Below are positions 1-7,863 of a DNA stretch of 64,000 bases, piece after piece. The stretch covers positions 124,001 through 188,000 of the forward strand of contig NZ_JACETV010000007.1 in NCBI RefSeq assembly GCF_013912375.1. The letters run 5' to 3'. The DNA is from Emticicia sp. BO119 (GTDB taxonomy: Bacteria; Bacteroidota; Bacteroidia; Cytophagales; Spirosomataceae). Position numbers and translations under genes: made by a program. Each line of letters begins with the position of its first letter. The stretch's first letter is position 1. The notes below the pieces were generated by a model. That model made no database searches, was not told where the DNA came from, and saw only the letters and a list, made by a program, of their open reading frames with translations.

Positions 1-1
1 A

Positions 2-517
2 CAATTTACCAAAGTAATGGGTATTGGTAAAGCTCCGGCAGGACATACGGCAGTAGAACCTGTGATTCTGCACACAGATATTGAATCCTGGAATGCACAG
101 CCGGATCTGGCAGAAGAGATTTTCGGGCCTACGAGCTTGATTGTAGAAGCTAATACCAAAGAAGAAATTCTGATAGCGGCGCAAAATCTGACTGGACATT
201 TAACAGCCACTGTTCATGGAACAGAAGCGGATTTTGAAGAATATGCCGAGCTACTGGAAATCCTTGAGCAAAAAGTGGGTCGATTAATTTTGAATGGTTT
301 TCCGACTGGCGTAGAAGTTGGTCATGCCATGATACATGGTGGACCATTCCCGGCTACTACTGATTCTCGCTCTACCTCGGTAGGCACAAGGGCTATTACC
401 CGCTTTACCCGTCCGGTAAGTTTTCAGGATTTTCCTGACGCTTTATTGCCCGATGAACTGAAAAATGATAATCCGCTGAGCATCTGGCGAATGGTTGATG
501 GGGAGTTGAAGAAATGA
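2..517 (+). CDS. Aldehyde dehydrogenase C-terminus (2,5-dioxovalerate / ketoglutarate semialdehyde type), partial
   Basis: The reading frame is open from base 2, so this is the 3' part of a gene that starts before the window; about 171 residues are visible. The tail has the aldehyde-dehydrogenase features EEIFGP (the conserved loop behind the NAD site), a GRLILNGFPTGVEV segment, and a Ser/Thr-rich stretch leading to TRFTRPVSFQDFP, which I associate with alpha-ketoglutaric semialdehyde (2,5-dioxovalerate) dehydrogenases rather than betaine-aldehyde-type enzymes. Those oxidise the semialdehyde to 2-oxoglutarate with NAD(P)+ at the end of pentose, hexarate or hydroxyproline breakdown. The catalytic Cys lies upstream of the window and cannot be checked. 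A strong palindromic terminator follows directly. Confidence 0.8.
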   Translation, partial: QFTKVMGIGKAPAGHTAVEPVILHTDIESWNAQPDLAEEIFGPTSLIVEANTKEEILIAAQNLTGHLTATVHGTEADFEEYAELLEILEQKVGRLILNGFPTGVEVGHAMIHGGPFPATTDSRSTSVGTRAITRFTRPVSFQDFPDALLPDELKNDNPLSIWRMVDGELKK

Positions 518-519
518 TA

Positions 520-555
520 AAAAGAAATAGGAACCTCGAGGTTCCTATTTCTTTT
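520..555. terminator. Bidirectional rho-independent terminator
   Basis: A perfect 36-bp palindrome centred on CTCGAG, with A-rich and T-rich ends, lies between the convergent dehydrogenase and fabI genes, so it can stop transcription from both sides. Confidence 0.85.
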
Positions 556-575
556 ATATAGGAGTTTTATTGAAA

Positions 576-1385
576 TTAATCCAACAAGCCCATTACATCT
601 TCTGAAATACCAGTGTTTACAAATCCTCCATCATGGAAAAGATTTTGCATCGTTACCATTCTGGTAAGGTCAGAGAAAAGCGTAATTACATAATCTGCGC
701 AGTCATCGGCCGAAGCATTCCCTAATGGAGCAATTTTATCAGCAAAATCGTAGAATTTATCAAAACCTCCGATACCTGTACCGGCTGTTGTTTTGGTAGG
801 TGATTGCGAAACGGTGTTTACACGTACTTTTTTCAGCTTACCATAACGATAGCCATAGCTACGGGCAATTGATTCCAGCATCGCTTTGGCTTCTGCCATA
901 TCTGTATAGAATGGGAATGTACGTTGCGCAGCCATGTAAGTCAAAGCAACTACTGAACCCCACTCGTTGATGGCATCCATTTTTTCGGCTACCTGCAAGA
1001 ATTTATGAAAAGATAAAGCAGATACATCTACACTTTTCATAAACCAGTCGTAGTTCAGATCTCCATAGGCTTTACCTTTACGGATATTAGGCGACATACC
1101 GATAGAATGCAGCACGAAGTCTACTTTTCCACCCAGAACATCCATTGATTTGGTATAAAGGTTTTCGATTTCCTCTATCACTGTTGCGTCTGCCGGAATA
1201 ATCTCTGCCTCACAGGCTTCAGCTAATTTCTTGATTTCGCCCATGCGCATGGCTATTGGGGCATTTGTTAAAACGATTGATGCACCTTCTTCTTTCGCTT
1301 TCAGTGCAACTTTCCATGCAATAGATTTTTCGTCTAATGCACCCGAAATAATACCTTTTTTACCTTTAAGTAATCCGTATGCCAT
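576..1385 (-). CDS. fabI: Enoyl-[acyl-carrier-protein] reductase [NADH]
   Basis: FabI performs the last reduction of each fatty-acid elongation cycle, trans-2-enoyl-ACP to acyl-ACP, in the cytoplasm. The 269-residue protein is the normal length. It has the short-chain-dehydrogenase-like nucleotide site (GIISGALDEKSIAW, residues 11-24) and the FabI Tyr-x6-Lys catalytic pair at Tyr160 and Lys167, with the second conserved Tyr at 150. These align with E. coli Tyr156, Lys163 and Tyr146. It is a stand-alone gene with its own promoter. A -7 box and a small palindrome lie in the upstream region and are listed separately. No sign of damage. Confidence 0.95.
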   Translation of the reverse strand: MAYGLLKGKKGIISGALDEKSIAWKVALKAKEEGASIVLTNAPIAMRMGEIKKLAEACEAEIIPADATVIEEIENLYTKSMDVLGGKVDFVLHSIGMSPNIRKGKAYGDLNYDWFMKSVDVSALSFHKFLQVAEKMDAINEWGSVVALTYMAAQRTFPFYTDMAEAKAMLESIARSYGYRYGKLKKVRVNTVSQSPTKTTAGTGIGGFDKFYDFADKIAPLGNASADDCADYVITLFSDLTRMVTMQNLFHDGGFVNTGISEDVMGLLD

Positions 1386-1410
1386 GATGTGTAAGTTTTA
1401 AATCTGTGTA

Positions 1411-1461
1411 CGTAGAGGCGTCTACGCTAATGTCATAATAATATTTTGAGTGCCAAAGGTA
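1411..1461 (-). promoter_or_regulatory. fabI promoter -7 box and leader palindrome
   Basis: On the minus strand TACCTTTG (1454-1461) matches the Bacteroidota -7 box TAnnTTTG; no convincing TTG was seen at -33. In the presumed leader, 1411-1426 is a perfect palindrome, CGTAGA-GGCG-TCTACG. It may be a regulator site or a short hairpin; the role is not known. Confidence 0.45.
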
Positions 1462-1462
1462 G

Positions 1463-2053
1463 TTATTTTCTAAAATAATAAAAAAACATCGGTTGTTTTT
1501 GCTTGACACTCACTACCTCTACATACACAGTATTATTTCTTACAGAAAAGATTTCCTGTTTCAATGATCGTTTTTCGATTAATTCATCCAGACGTTGATA
1601 CCCTTCAGTCACTCCGTTCTCCATATTTGAGCGGAGCATCATGTCGCGGTCAGCTACCGACTGGAAAACAGAAGTAGTTGTTACTCTGGTTCTATTGCCG
1701 GGCAAGACTTCAAACATTGCAGTATCAAGCGATACATGACCTTTTGCTCCTTCAAACTCAAAGGTCTGCACGGCTGATTCAGGGGCACTGATATCATGAA
1801 ATACCCCTCTGAAACTATATTCTTCACCATTTTTTCCTGTATGGATATAGCGGTATTCTCCGCCGCTTCTGGCATCAAATTTATCAATGTGCATTTCATA
1901 ACCTCTTGGCCCTAACCATTGTTTCAACAGGTCAGGGTCTGTATAGGCTTTAAATACCAGTTCTCTTGGAGCTTCAAATTCTCTGGTTATGATAATATCC
2001 TGTTTGCCTGATTCTCCGGTAATTTTGGTTTCGTTCTTACTTTTCATAATCAT
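1463..2053 (-). CDS. SRPBCC / AHSA1-like domain protein
   Basis: A START-like (SRPBCC) helix-grip protein. The AHSA1-type motif EAPRELVFKAYTDPDLLKQW begins near residue 27, followed by the usual strands and a C-terminal helix (MENGVTEGYQRLDELIEK, about residues 145-162). Proteins of this group commonly follow an ArsR regulator; their ligands are mostly unknown. It is last in the arsR-VOC-SRPBCC operon. Oddly, about 35 residues continue past the normal domain end, a basic and aromatic tail that runs almost into the fabI -7 box. This suggests loss of the original stop codon or a late frameshift. The start may be either of two ATGs, 2053 or 2047. Confidence 0.75.
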   Translation of the reverse strand: MIMKSKNETKITGESGKQDIIITREFEAPRELVFKAYTDPDLLKQWLGPRGYEMHIDKFDARSGGEYRYIHTGKNGEEYSFRGVFHDISAPESAVQTFEFEGAKGHVSLDTAMFEVLPGNRTRVTTTSVFQSVADRDMMLRSNMENGVTEGYQRLDELIEKRSLKQEIFSVRNNTVYVEVVSVKQKQPMFFYYFRK

Positions 2054-2142
2054 TGTTTTTTAATTGTGATTGGATAATTTATATAGTTATGTACTTTATT
2101 ATTACTCTTTTTTAGAATATTGATCAAACACAGCAATTAAAA

Positions 2143-2607
2143 TTATACCTGTGCATAGGCATCTTTCAATTGTTGAATGTTAATTTTATTCATTTGCATC
2201 ATAGCATTCAAAACATTCTTTGATTTCACAGGGTCAGGGTCGTTCAATAATTTTCCCAAAGTAGAAGGAATAATCTGCCATGAAACACCAAATTTGTCTT
2301 TCAGCCAACCGCATCGGTCTGGTTTGCCACCGCCGGCAATTAGTTTTTCCCATAAATCGTCAACTTCATCCTGCGTTTCGCAATTGACAAAGAATGAAAT
2401 AGCCGGAGTAAAAGCATACATCGGCCCACCATCAAGGAGCATAAAATCTACACCTTCTAACTGAATTTTGGCAGTCATCACTTTATCTCCTGCCCGGCTG
2501 GCGAAGATGGTCTTTGAGTTTTTGAACACCGAAGTGTATAAATCAATGGCTTCTGCTACATTGCCATTGAACCATAAGAAAGGAGCGATTTTCTGAGATA
2601 TTTCCAT
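2143..2607 (-). CDS. PhnB-like VOC family protein (glyoxalase / 3-demethylubiquinone-methyltransferase-like domain)
   Basis: A 154-residue vicinal-oxygen-chelate fold protein of the PhnB type. It opens with IAPFLWFNGNVAEAIDLYTSVF and has the ISFFVNCETQDEVDDLW and GWLKDKFGVSWQIIP segments typical of the group. Members bind small molecules and often lack a known reaction; there is no evidence here for a specific substrate. It is the middle gene of the operon started by the ArsR regulator, with a 36-bp gap to the regulator and 89 bp to the SRPBCC gene. The combination suggests small-molecule sensing or detoxification, which is inference. Confidence 0.8.
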   Translation of the reverse strand: MEISQKIAPFLWFNGNVAEAIDLYTSVFKNSKTIFASRAGDKVMTAKIQLEGVDFMLLDGGPMYAFTPAISFFVNCETQDEVDDLWEKLIAGGGKPDRCGWLKDKFGVSWQIIPSTLGKLLNDPDPVKSKNVLNAMMQMNKINIQQLKDAYAQV

Positions 2608-2643
2608 TAGTTTTTGTGAATTTTTTGTGAGTAATGTATTTGT

Positions 2644-2976
2644 TTAATCAGGTTGGTTATCCTTATTTTGCTGGAGTCTGAATAATAGATTATCAAGTGC
2701 ATCAAACTTGTGTTCCCATACTTGTTTGTATTGCTCTACCCAATTGGCTACTTCACTGAGTTTTTCCAGTTTGGCTATGCAATAGTTCTCCCTTCCTTGT
2801 TTCTGAATCACAATAAGCCCACATTCTGTCAGTATCTTAATATGTTTTGAAACTGCCTGCCGGCTGATGTCAAATGTTTCAGCCACCGAATTCAGGTTTA
2901 ACGATTGTTTGGCTACTACGCCAATTATTTCTCTTCTTGTGGGGTCGGCAATAGCCTGAAATACGTCTCTTCTCAT
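2644..2976 (-). CDS. ArsR-family winged-helix repressor
   Basis: A 110-residue ArsR-type regulator: DVFQAIADPTRREIIGVVA is the classic N-terminal helix, and the recognition helix is in FDISRQAVSKHIKILTECGLI (about residues 36-56), followed by the wing QKQGRENYCIA. No Cys-rich metal site is visible (a single Cys in ILTEC and one in the wing), so it is probably not a metal sensor. It heads an operon with a VOC and an SRPBCC protein. Two operator-like palindromes overlap its own promoter, so autorepression is likely. Confidence 0.9.
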   Translation of the reverse strand: MRRDVFQAIADPTRREIIGVVAKQSLNLNSVAETFDISRQAVSKHIKILTECGLIVIQKQGRENYCIAKLEKLSEVANWVEQYKQVWEHKFDALDNLLFRLQQNKDNQPD

Positions 2977-2994
2977 ATTGGTAAAATTTTATAT

Positions 2995-3040
2995 GCAACA
3001 AATCGGTTGCAAATATATATGCAACTCTTTGGTTGCGCAA
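2995..3040 (-). promoter_or_regulatory. arsR promoter with tandem ArsR operators
   Basis: On the minus strand a -33 TTG (3038-3040) and -7 TATATTTG (3010-3017) are 20 bp apart. Two copies of GCAAC-N6-GTTGC sit at 2995-3010 and 3021-3036 (centres 26 bp apart). One fills the spacer between -33 and -7; the other begins at the end of the -7 box. This is the expected layout for a self-repressing dimeric winged-helix regulator. Confidence 0.7.
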
Positions 3041-3134
3041 GTTTTTTCTGATTTTTTTGAAGAGATTTTATCCATTCAAAATACCACCTTATCAAAGCTT
3101 TTATAAAGATGGTCTATACACCAGCAGTTAAGAA

Positions 3135-3165
3135 TTGGTTTAAGAAAGAATTATTTGTATTTTTG
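3135..3165 (+). promoter_or_regulatory. Promoter of the TonB receptor operon
   Basis: TTG at 3135-3137, a 20-bp spacer and TATTTTTG at 3158-3165 match the Bacteroidota housekeeping promoter. The start codon is at 3207, leaving a leader of about 35 nt. Confidence 0.6.
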
Positions 3166-3206
3166 GAAGAATACTTTACCTATCTGTTTCACTATTAATC
3201 AAACCT

Positions 3207-5558
3207 ATGAGATCAGTACTGCTCAGTGGGCTTCTTCTTTTATTGGCATTCTCTGCCATTTCTCAGGGTAGATTTTCTTTCTCGGGCACAGTAACTGATG
3301 CAGCCAACGGACAACCATTACCCGGAGTTGGTGTATTTTTTTCAGGCATTACCAATGGTACATTGACTGATAGTAGCGGGAAGTTCAGTATCTATTTACC
3401 CAAATCCGGCTATGGAGTAACAGTCCGTGCTTTAGGCTATAAAATTGAATCTTTCAATATCAATCTGAATCAGAACCTTACAAGAGACATCAAACTTACC
3501 CAACGAGTAGATGAACTGGCAGAAGTAGAGGTAAAGGCTACCAAAGAAGACAGGAATATAAAAGAAACACAAATGGGTGTAGTGAAGCTCGAAATGAAGA
3601 ACCTCAAAAAAATTCCGGTCGTGTTTGGTGAAACAGATATTATCAAAGCATTAACGCTCCAGCCCGGAATTACCACCGTAGGCGAAGGCGCAGGTGGCTT
3701 TAATGTAAGAGGTGGAAGGGTAGATCAGAATCTGGTCTTATTAGATGGTATGCCTATTTATAATACTTCACATTTATTAGGGTTCTTAAGCAGTATCAAT
3801 TCAGATGCTTTATCAGGTGTAACTTTATACAAAGGGGGTATTCCGGCTCAATATGGTGGGCGTTTGTCATCATTATTAGAAATGAATACCAAAACCGGTA
3901 ATGCTGAAAAACTATCCGGCTCGGTAGGGGTAGGTCTGATTACAAGCAAAGGGGTATTGGAAGGGCCGATTCTGAAAGATAAAATTACCTTTATGGTGGC
4001 AGGTCGGGTAGCTTATCCTAATTTTATGATTAACCAGTTTCCGTCGCCTACCGATAAAAGTAAAGCCTTTTTTTATGACCTGAACGGAAAAATACAATAC
4101 AGAATTAGCCCAAGGAATATTCTGACACTGAATACTTACCGAAGTTATGATAATTTCAAATTTGCCGATGATACCCTCTATTATGCCAAAACCCAGACAT
4201 TAAGCCTGCAATACAATAGCCTCATCAGCAAAACGCTTACACTTAATGTACAGGGTATTTATTGTAATTACGATTTTGGTACGCAAGGTTTCAGAAAAGA
4301 TTATGAATTTACACTTAACTCTGGTATCAGGCATAATGAAATACGGGCTTTTGCGCTATATACGCACAGAGATCAGATTAAGGCTGAAATTGGAGTCAAT
4401 GCTGTAGATTATAGTATTAGTCCGGGAAATCTGAAACCTGATATAAGTACATCAAGCATAATCAATCTGGATTTGCCAAAAGAGTATGCCCGTGAAATCT
4501 CGCCTTATATCAGTATAGACTGGTCGATTACCTCAAAAATCAGTTTACAGGCAGGGGCTCGTTATTCTACCTTTCAGAATTTAGGACCTAAGGAAGTCTT
4601 TGATTATGCCGAAGGACAATCCCGCACTACGCAAAGTATTACCGATAGTATATCATATGCCAAAAATCAGGTGATTAAACAATATGGTGGTATTGAGCCT
4701 CGCTTATCGCTCCGGTTTGCCATTACCAAAAGTGCCGCAATCAAACTAAGCTATAACCGTATGCGCCAGTATCTCCATCTGATATCTAATACAACAGCCA
4801 TTTCTCCGGTTGATTTCTGGAAAGTGTCAGACAAGCATATCCCACCACAGATTGCCGACCAGTTTTCGGTAGGTATTTTCAAAAACTTTAAGGATAATAC
4901 CTATGAAACCTCAGTTGAAGCCTATTATAAAGATATTCAGAATCTGGTAGAATATAAGAACGGAGCAAGACTCTATTTTAATCCAACTATTGAAACAGAA
5001 TTGGTAAAGGCAGTCGGAAATGCTTATGGAATTGAAGGGAGTATTCAGAAAAACAAAGGCCGCCTGAAAGGTAGTTTGTCTTATACTTATTCAAGAACGC
5101 TGGCAAAAGTAGATTCAGATTATCCTACTGAGCAAATCAATAAAGGTCAGTGGTTTCCATCTACTTTTGATAAACCACATAATCTGGCAATCTCTATTCA
5201 GCAGTTTATCAGTAATGGCTGGACTTTCTCTGCCAATTTTGTGTATGCATCAGGTCGTCCGGCTACTTACCCTGACCGCACTTACCGACTCCTGGGTAAA
5301 ACGGTTATCGATTATTCTGCCCGGAATTTAGACCGCATTCCTGATTATCATCGGCTGGATATGTCTTTATTGAAAGATACCAGAAAAACAGTTGAGCAAA
5401 AGAAATATTATACTGTTTCGCTTTCGTTCTATAATATATATGGTCGTCGGAATCCTTATTCAATCTACTTTGTGCGTTATAATAATTCAATTCGTTCTTA
5501 TCGCTTATCAGTTTTCGGAAATATTATTCCTGCGGTAGCCGTTACATACAATTTTTAA
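3207..5558 (+). CDS. TonB-dependent receptor with carboxypeptidase-regulatory-like N-domain
   Basis: An outer-membrane gated-channel receptor of 783 residues. In order: signal peptide (1-20, cut near ISQG), a carboxypeptidase-D regulatory-like beta domain (about 23-105, with TDAANGQPLPGVGV), a plug domain (about 120-230, including GGFNVRGGRVDQNLVLLDGMPIY) and a barrel ending in an aromatic residue (VAVTYNF), as needed for BAM insertion. It is shorter than SusC proteins and pairs with a DUF4249 lipoprotein instead of SusD. The DUF4249 gene begins 4 bp after its stop. The substrate is unknown; the receptor/DUF4249 arrangement is common in Cytophagales. Confidence 0.9.
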   Translation: MRSVLLSGLLLLLAFSAISQGRFSFSGTVTDAANGQPLPGVGVFFSGITNGTLTDSSGKFSIYLPKSGYGVTVRALGYKIESFNINLNQNLTRDIKLTQRVDELAEVEVKATKEDRNIKETQMGVVKLEMKNLKKIPVVFGETDIIKALTLQPGITTVGEGAGGFNVRGGRVDQNLVLLDGMPIYNTSHLLGFLSSINSDALSGVTLYKGGIPAQYGGRLSSLLEMNTKTGNAEKLSGSVGVGLITSKGVLEGPILKDKITFMVAGRVAYPNFMINQFPSPTDKSKAFFYDLNGKIQYRISPRNILTLNTYRSYDNFKFADDTLYYAKTQTLSLQYNSLISKTLTLNVQGIYCNYDFGTQGFRKDYEFTLNSGIRHNEIRAFALYTHRDQIKAEIGVNAVDYSISPGNLKPDISTSSIINLDLPKEYAREISPYISIDWSITSKISLQAGARYSTFQNLGPKEVFDYAEGQSRTTQSITDSISYAKNQVIKQYGGIEPRLSLRFAITKSAAIKLSYNRMRQYLHLISNTTAISPVDFWKVSDKHIPPQIADQFSVGIFKNFKDNTYETSVEAYYKDIQNLVEYKNGARLYFNPTIETELVKAVGNAYGIEGSIQKNKGRLKGSLSYTYSRTLAKVDSDYPTEQINKGQWFPSTFDKPHNLAISIQQFISNGWTFSANFVYASGRPATYPDRTYRLLGKTVIDYSARNLDRIPDYHRLDMSLLKDTRKTVEQKKYYTVSLSFYNIYGRRNPYSIYFVRYNNSIRSYRLSVFGNIIPAVAVTYNF

Positions 5559-5562
5559 AAAG

Positions 5563-6585
5563 ATGAAACGAAATATCCTATTCATAATTATTGCTATTGT
5601 TGTTCAGCTTTCGTGTGTGGAGCAGGTTGAATTACCCTATCGGAATGAAACACCCATATTGGTAGTTGATGGAGAGATAACTAATGAAAACCCACCTTAT
5701 AACCTACGCTTAAGCTATTCAGGAAAATTTGTTTCGGGTAGTATTATTACATCGAGGCTTGCTGTGAACGGAGCAAGAGTTATTCTGACAGACGATTCGG
5801 GTAATTCTGTACGGTTCAGACAAAATATTTTTGAGCCTGCTTTATATCAGACAGATAATACATTCAGATGCCAGGTAGGCCGGTCTTATTCGTTACGTAT
5901 TGAAATGCCCGATGGAAAGGTATATATCACCCAACCACAATTAATGAAAGGAGTACCCCCTATTGCTAATATCTATGCCGACAAAACCAAAGATTTTGTA
6001 CGTACTTATATTGATACCAAAGATGCCGAAAACTCTGTAGATTATTATCGTTGGAAGAGTTACTCCATCTCATTAAAAATAACCAGAGGAGGGGGCGCTA
6101 ATACCTGTGCTTTCTCATGTTGGGCATACAATAGGGATGATGGTGCTAATGTTTTTGCCGATACTTATATTAATGGGAAAGACATAAAAAAACGTCTGGT
6201 ACATTTTTCACCTATAGACCCGGATGCGCCTTTAGCCAGGCATTACATTGAAGTAAAACAGATGTCCATTTCGGCGGAATCTTATCTTTTCTGGCAACAA
6301 TATGAAGAGCAAAGAACCCGCACAGGAAGCATTTTTGATCCATTGCCATCGACTATCATCGGTAATATCGTGAATGAAAACGACGATAAAGATTTTGCTT
6401 TAGGCTTTTTCGGTGTTTCAGGAGTAAGTACCAGGCGTTTGTTGGTAGACCCATCGTTAGTTAGTTTATCTAATGAAGCCAGTATCGGACTTTTACCGCC
6501 TTTGATACCCGCGGAGAAGCCTACCACCAATTGCCAGACAGCTTATCCGGGCTATGGCTGTACGCCGCCAGTGGAGTGGAAATAA
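5563..6585 (+). CDS. DUF4249 lipoprotein, partner of the TonB receptor
   Basis: A 340-residue lipoprotein: a short hydrophobic signal ends at the lipobox LSC (Cys18). The body begins with PILVVDGEITNENPPYNLRLSYS, the hallmark opening of DUF4249 proteins, which are encoded beside TonB receptors in Bacteroidota and probably act as surface-exposed accessory subunits. It has several Cys in the second half (around TCAFSCW and NCQTAYPGYGC) that could form disulfides. It is translationally close-coupled to the receptor gene. Confidence 0.8.
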   Translation: MKRNILFIIIAIVVQLSCVEQVELPYRNETPILVVDGEITNENPPYNLRLSYSGKFVSGSIITSRLAVNGARVILTDDSGNSVRFRQNIFEPALYQTDNTFRCQVGRSYSLRIEMPDGKVYITQPQLMKGVPPIANIYADKTKDFVRTYIDTKDAENSVDYYRWKSYSISLKITRGGGANTCAFSCWAYNRDDGANVFADTYINGKDIKKRLVHFSPIDPDAPLARHYIEVKQMSISAESYLFWQQYEEQRTRTGSIFDPLPSTIIGNIVNENDDKDFALGFFGVSGVSTRRLLVDPSLVSLSNEASIGLLPPLIPAEKPTTNCQTAYPGYGCTPPVEWK

Positions 6586-6622
6586 TTGAGCAAGTAAATA
6601 ATCACCGCAGCGGCGGCCGCTC

Positions 6623-6660
6623 AAACACTCATTCACTCAATCGCTCAATCACTCAATTAT
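6623..6660 (+). repeat. Octanucleotide tandem repeat before the kelch lipoprotein gene
   Basis: Four 8-bp units (AAACACTC, ATTCACTC, AATCGCTC, AATCACTC) plus a partial unit lie 2 bp before the next start codon. A GC-rich GCGGCCGC palindrome precedes them. The array fills the intergenic gap within the operon. Confidence 0.75.
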
Positions 6661-6662
6661 CT

Positions 6663-7787
6663 ATGAAAAATATATTTAAACTAATCATATTCAGCAGCAT
6701 AATAGCAGGCATATTTGCCTGTGAAAAGAACCCTGCTGAATTAATTGATGAGTCACCACAGGTGGAAGAAGCACCAACTTATACGCCGGATTCACCCATG
6801 TGGAGAAAGCTCAATTCGCCTGTCAGTTACTCTTTTACTGACGGTGTAGTAAAAACCGAATCAGAAAACCTTTATACTTGTGTAATAGGCCGACCGGATA
6901 CGACTAATGATCATCTGGCTATAGATAATAAGAGTCGTATTGATATGATGGGTAATATTGATGCCCAGACAATCATATCAGGTACTTACTCACCTGATGG
7001 GAACTTCTGGAATCTCAGAAAAACAGAATCGACCCCACGCTTTTCCCCGATGCTTTTAGGACCTTTTGCGGTATTCGGCAGAACAGAAGTAGAGTACTTC
7101 TCATTGTTTGGCGGAGGCTTTTACTTTAACGAAAGTTTTCCTGAGGGAGTCAATTATTATCTGGATAGCTGGATGATGACTGATTTCAATCAAACTGGTG
7201 ATATAGTAGGCAAAGGTCAATTGACAGGCTGCATGGTCAATAATACAGGCTACTTTATTGAGAATAATGCAGGTAAACAAATGTGGACTATCAGCAGGAT
7301 TAGGGTATATGACAAACTTAAACCATTTCCGAACGGTTTTTTGGGGAAGTTTGCGATGGCATCGGCTGAAGTGAATAAAAAAGAAGTGGGCTTTATGCTT
7401 TCAGAAAGTGAAAGCGAGAAAATACCCACCAGAGAATTTTATCAGTACAATGATGCCAATGATACCTGGACAAGAAAAGCCGATTTCCCGGGGGATGACA
7501 GATATGAAGGGACGATTTTTGGCGTGAGGGATAAAATCTATTATGGTTTAGGGCAAAGTAAAACCGAGGCTAAGGGTTTCAGGGATATATGGGAATATGA
7601 CCCAGTAACAGATAAATGGACTAAATTTGCCACTTACCCGGGTAGTGGTAATATCAAAGTAGCTACTGCTAAAGTATCAGGTAAGGTTTATATCGGGTTC
7701 GGGTATTATGTAGGGGCTACCAAAATCAATACAGAGAAATATATTGGTGTATCTGACTTCTGGGAGTTTGTGCCGAGCCGGAAATAA
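6663..7787 (+). CDS. Kelch-repeat lipoprotein
   Basis: A 374-residue exported protein. The open frame extends upstream, but the ATG at 6663 is chosen because it gives a proper lipoprotein signal (MKNIFKLIIF to the lipobox Cys at residue 22, IFAC). The C-terminal third has kelch-type beta-propeller motifs: YQYNDANDTWTRKADFP and IWEYDPVTDKWTKFATYPG with Gly-rich strand turns between. Kelch propellers in this setting probably bind glycans or proteins at the surface. Third gene of the receptor operon; it ends in a terminator. No function can be assigned. Confidence 0.75.
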   Translation: MKNIFKLIIFSSIIAGIFACEKNPAELIDESPQVEEAPTYTPDSPMWRKLNSPVSYSFTDGVVKTESENLYTCVIGRPDTTNDHLAIDNKSRIDMMGNIDAQTIISGTYSPDGNFWNLRKTESTPRFSPMLLGPFAVFGRTEVEYFSLFGGGFYFNESFPEGVNYYLDSWMMTDFNQTGDIVGKGQLTGCMVNNTGYFIENNAGKQMWTISRIRVYDKLKPFPNGFLGKFAMASAEVNKKEVGFMLSESESEKIPTREFYQYNDANDTWTRKADFPGDDRYEGTIFGVRDKIYYGLGQSKTEAKGFRDIWEYDPVTDKWTKFATYPGSGNIKVATAKVSGKVYIGFGYYVGATKINTEKYIGVSDFWEFVPSRK

Positions 7788-7817
7788 AAACCGTCCTCCA
7801 AAATTGAAAGACGGTTT
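7788..7817. terminator. Terminator between kelch gene and acyl-CoA dehydrogenase
   Basis: Stem AAACCGTC / GACGGTTT with a 14-nt loop, followed by a T-rich tract at about 7818-7827. The flanking genes are convergent. Confidence 0.7.
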
Positions 7818-7863
7818 ATTGGTTTTTAGTTGTTGATTATCTGATCTTTAAAATCTACTTCTA

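Noticed and set aside
6608-6620. GCGGCCGC palindrome as regulatory site or cloning artefact
   Set aside because: Single occurrence in an otherwise ordinary operon gap; nothing else supports either reading.
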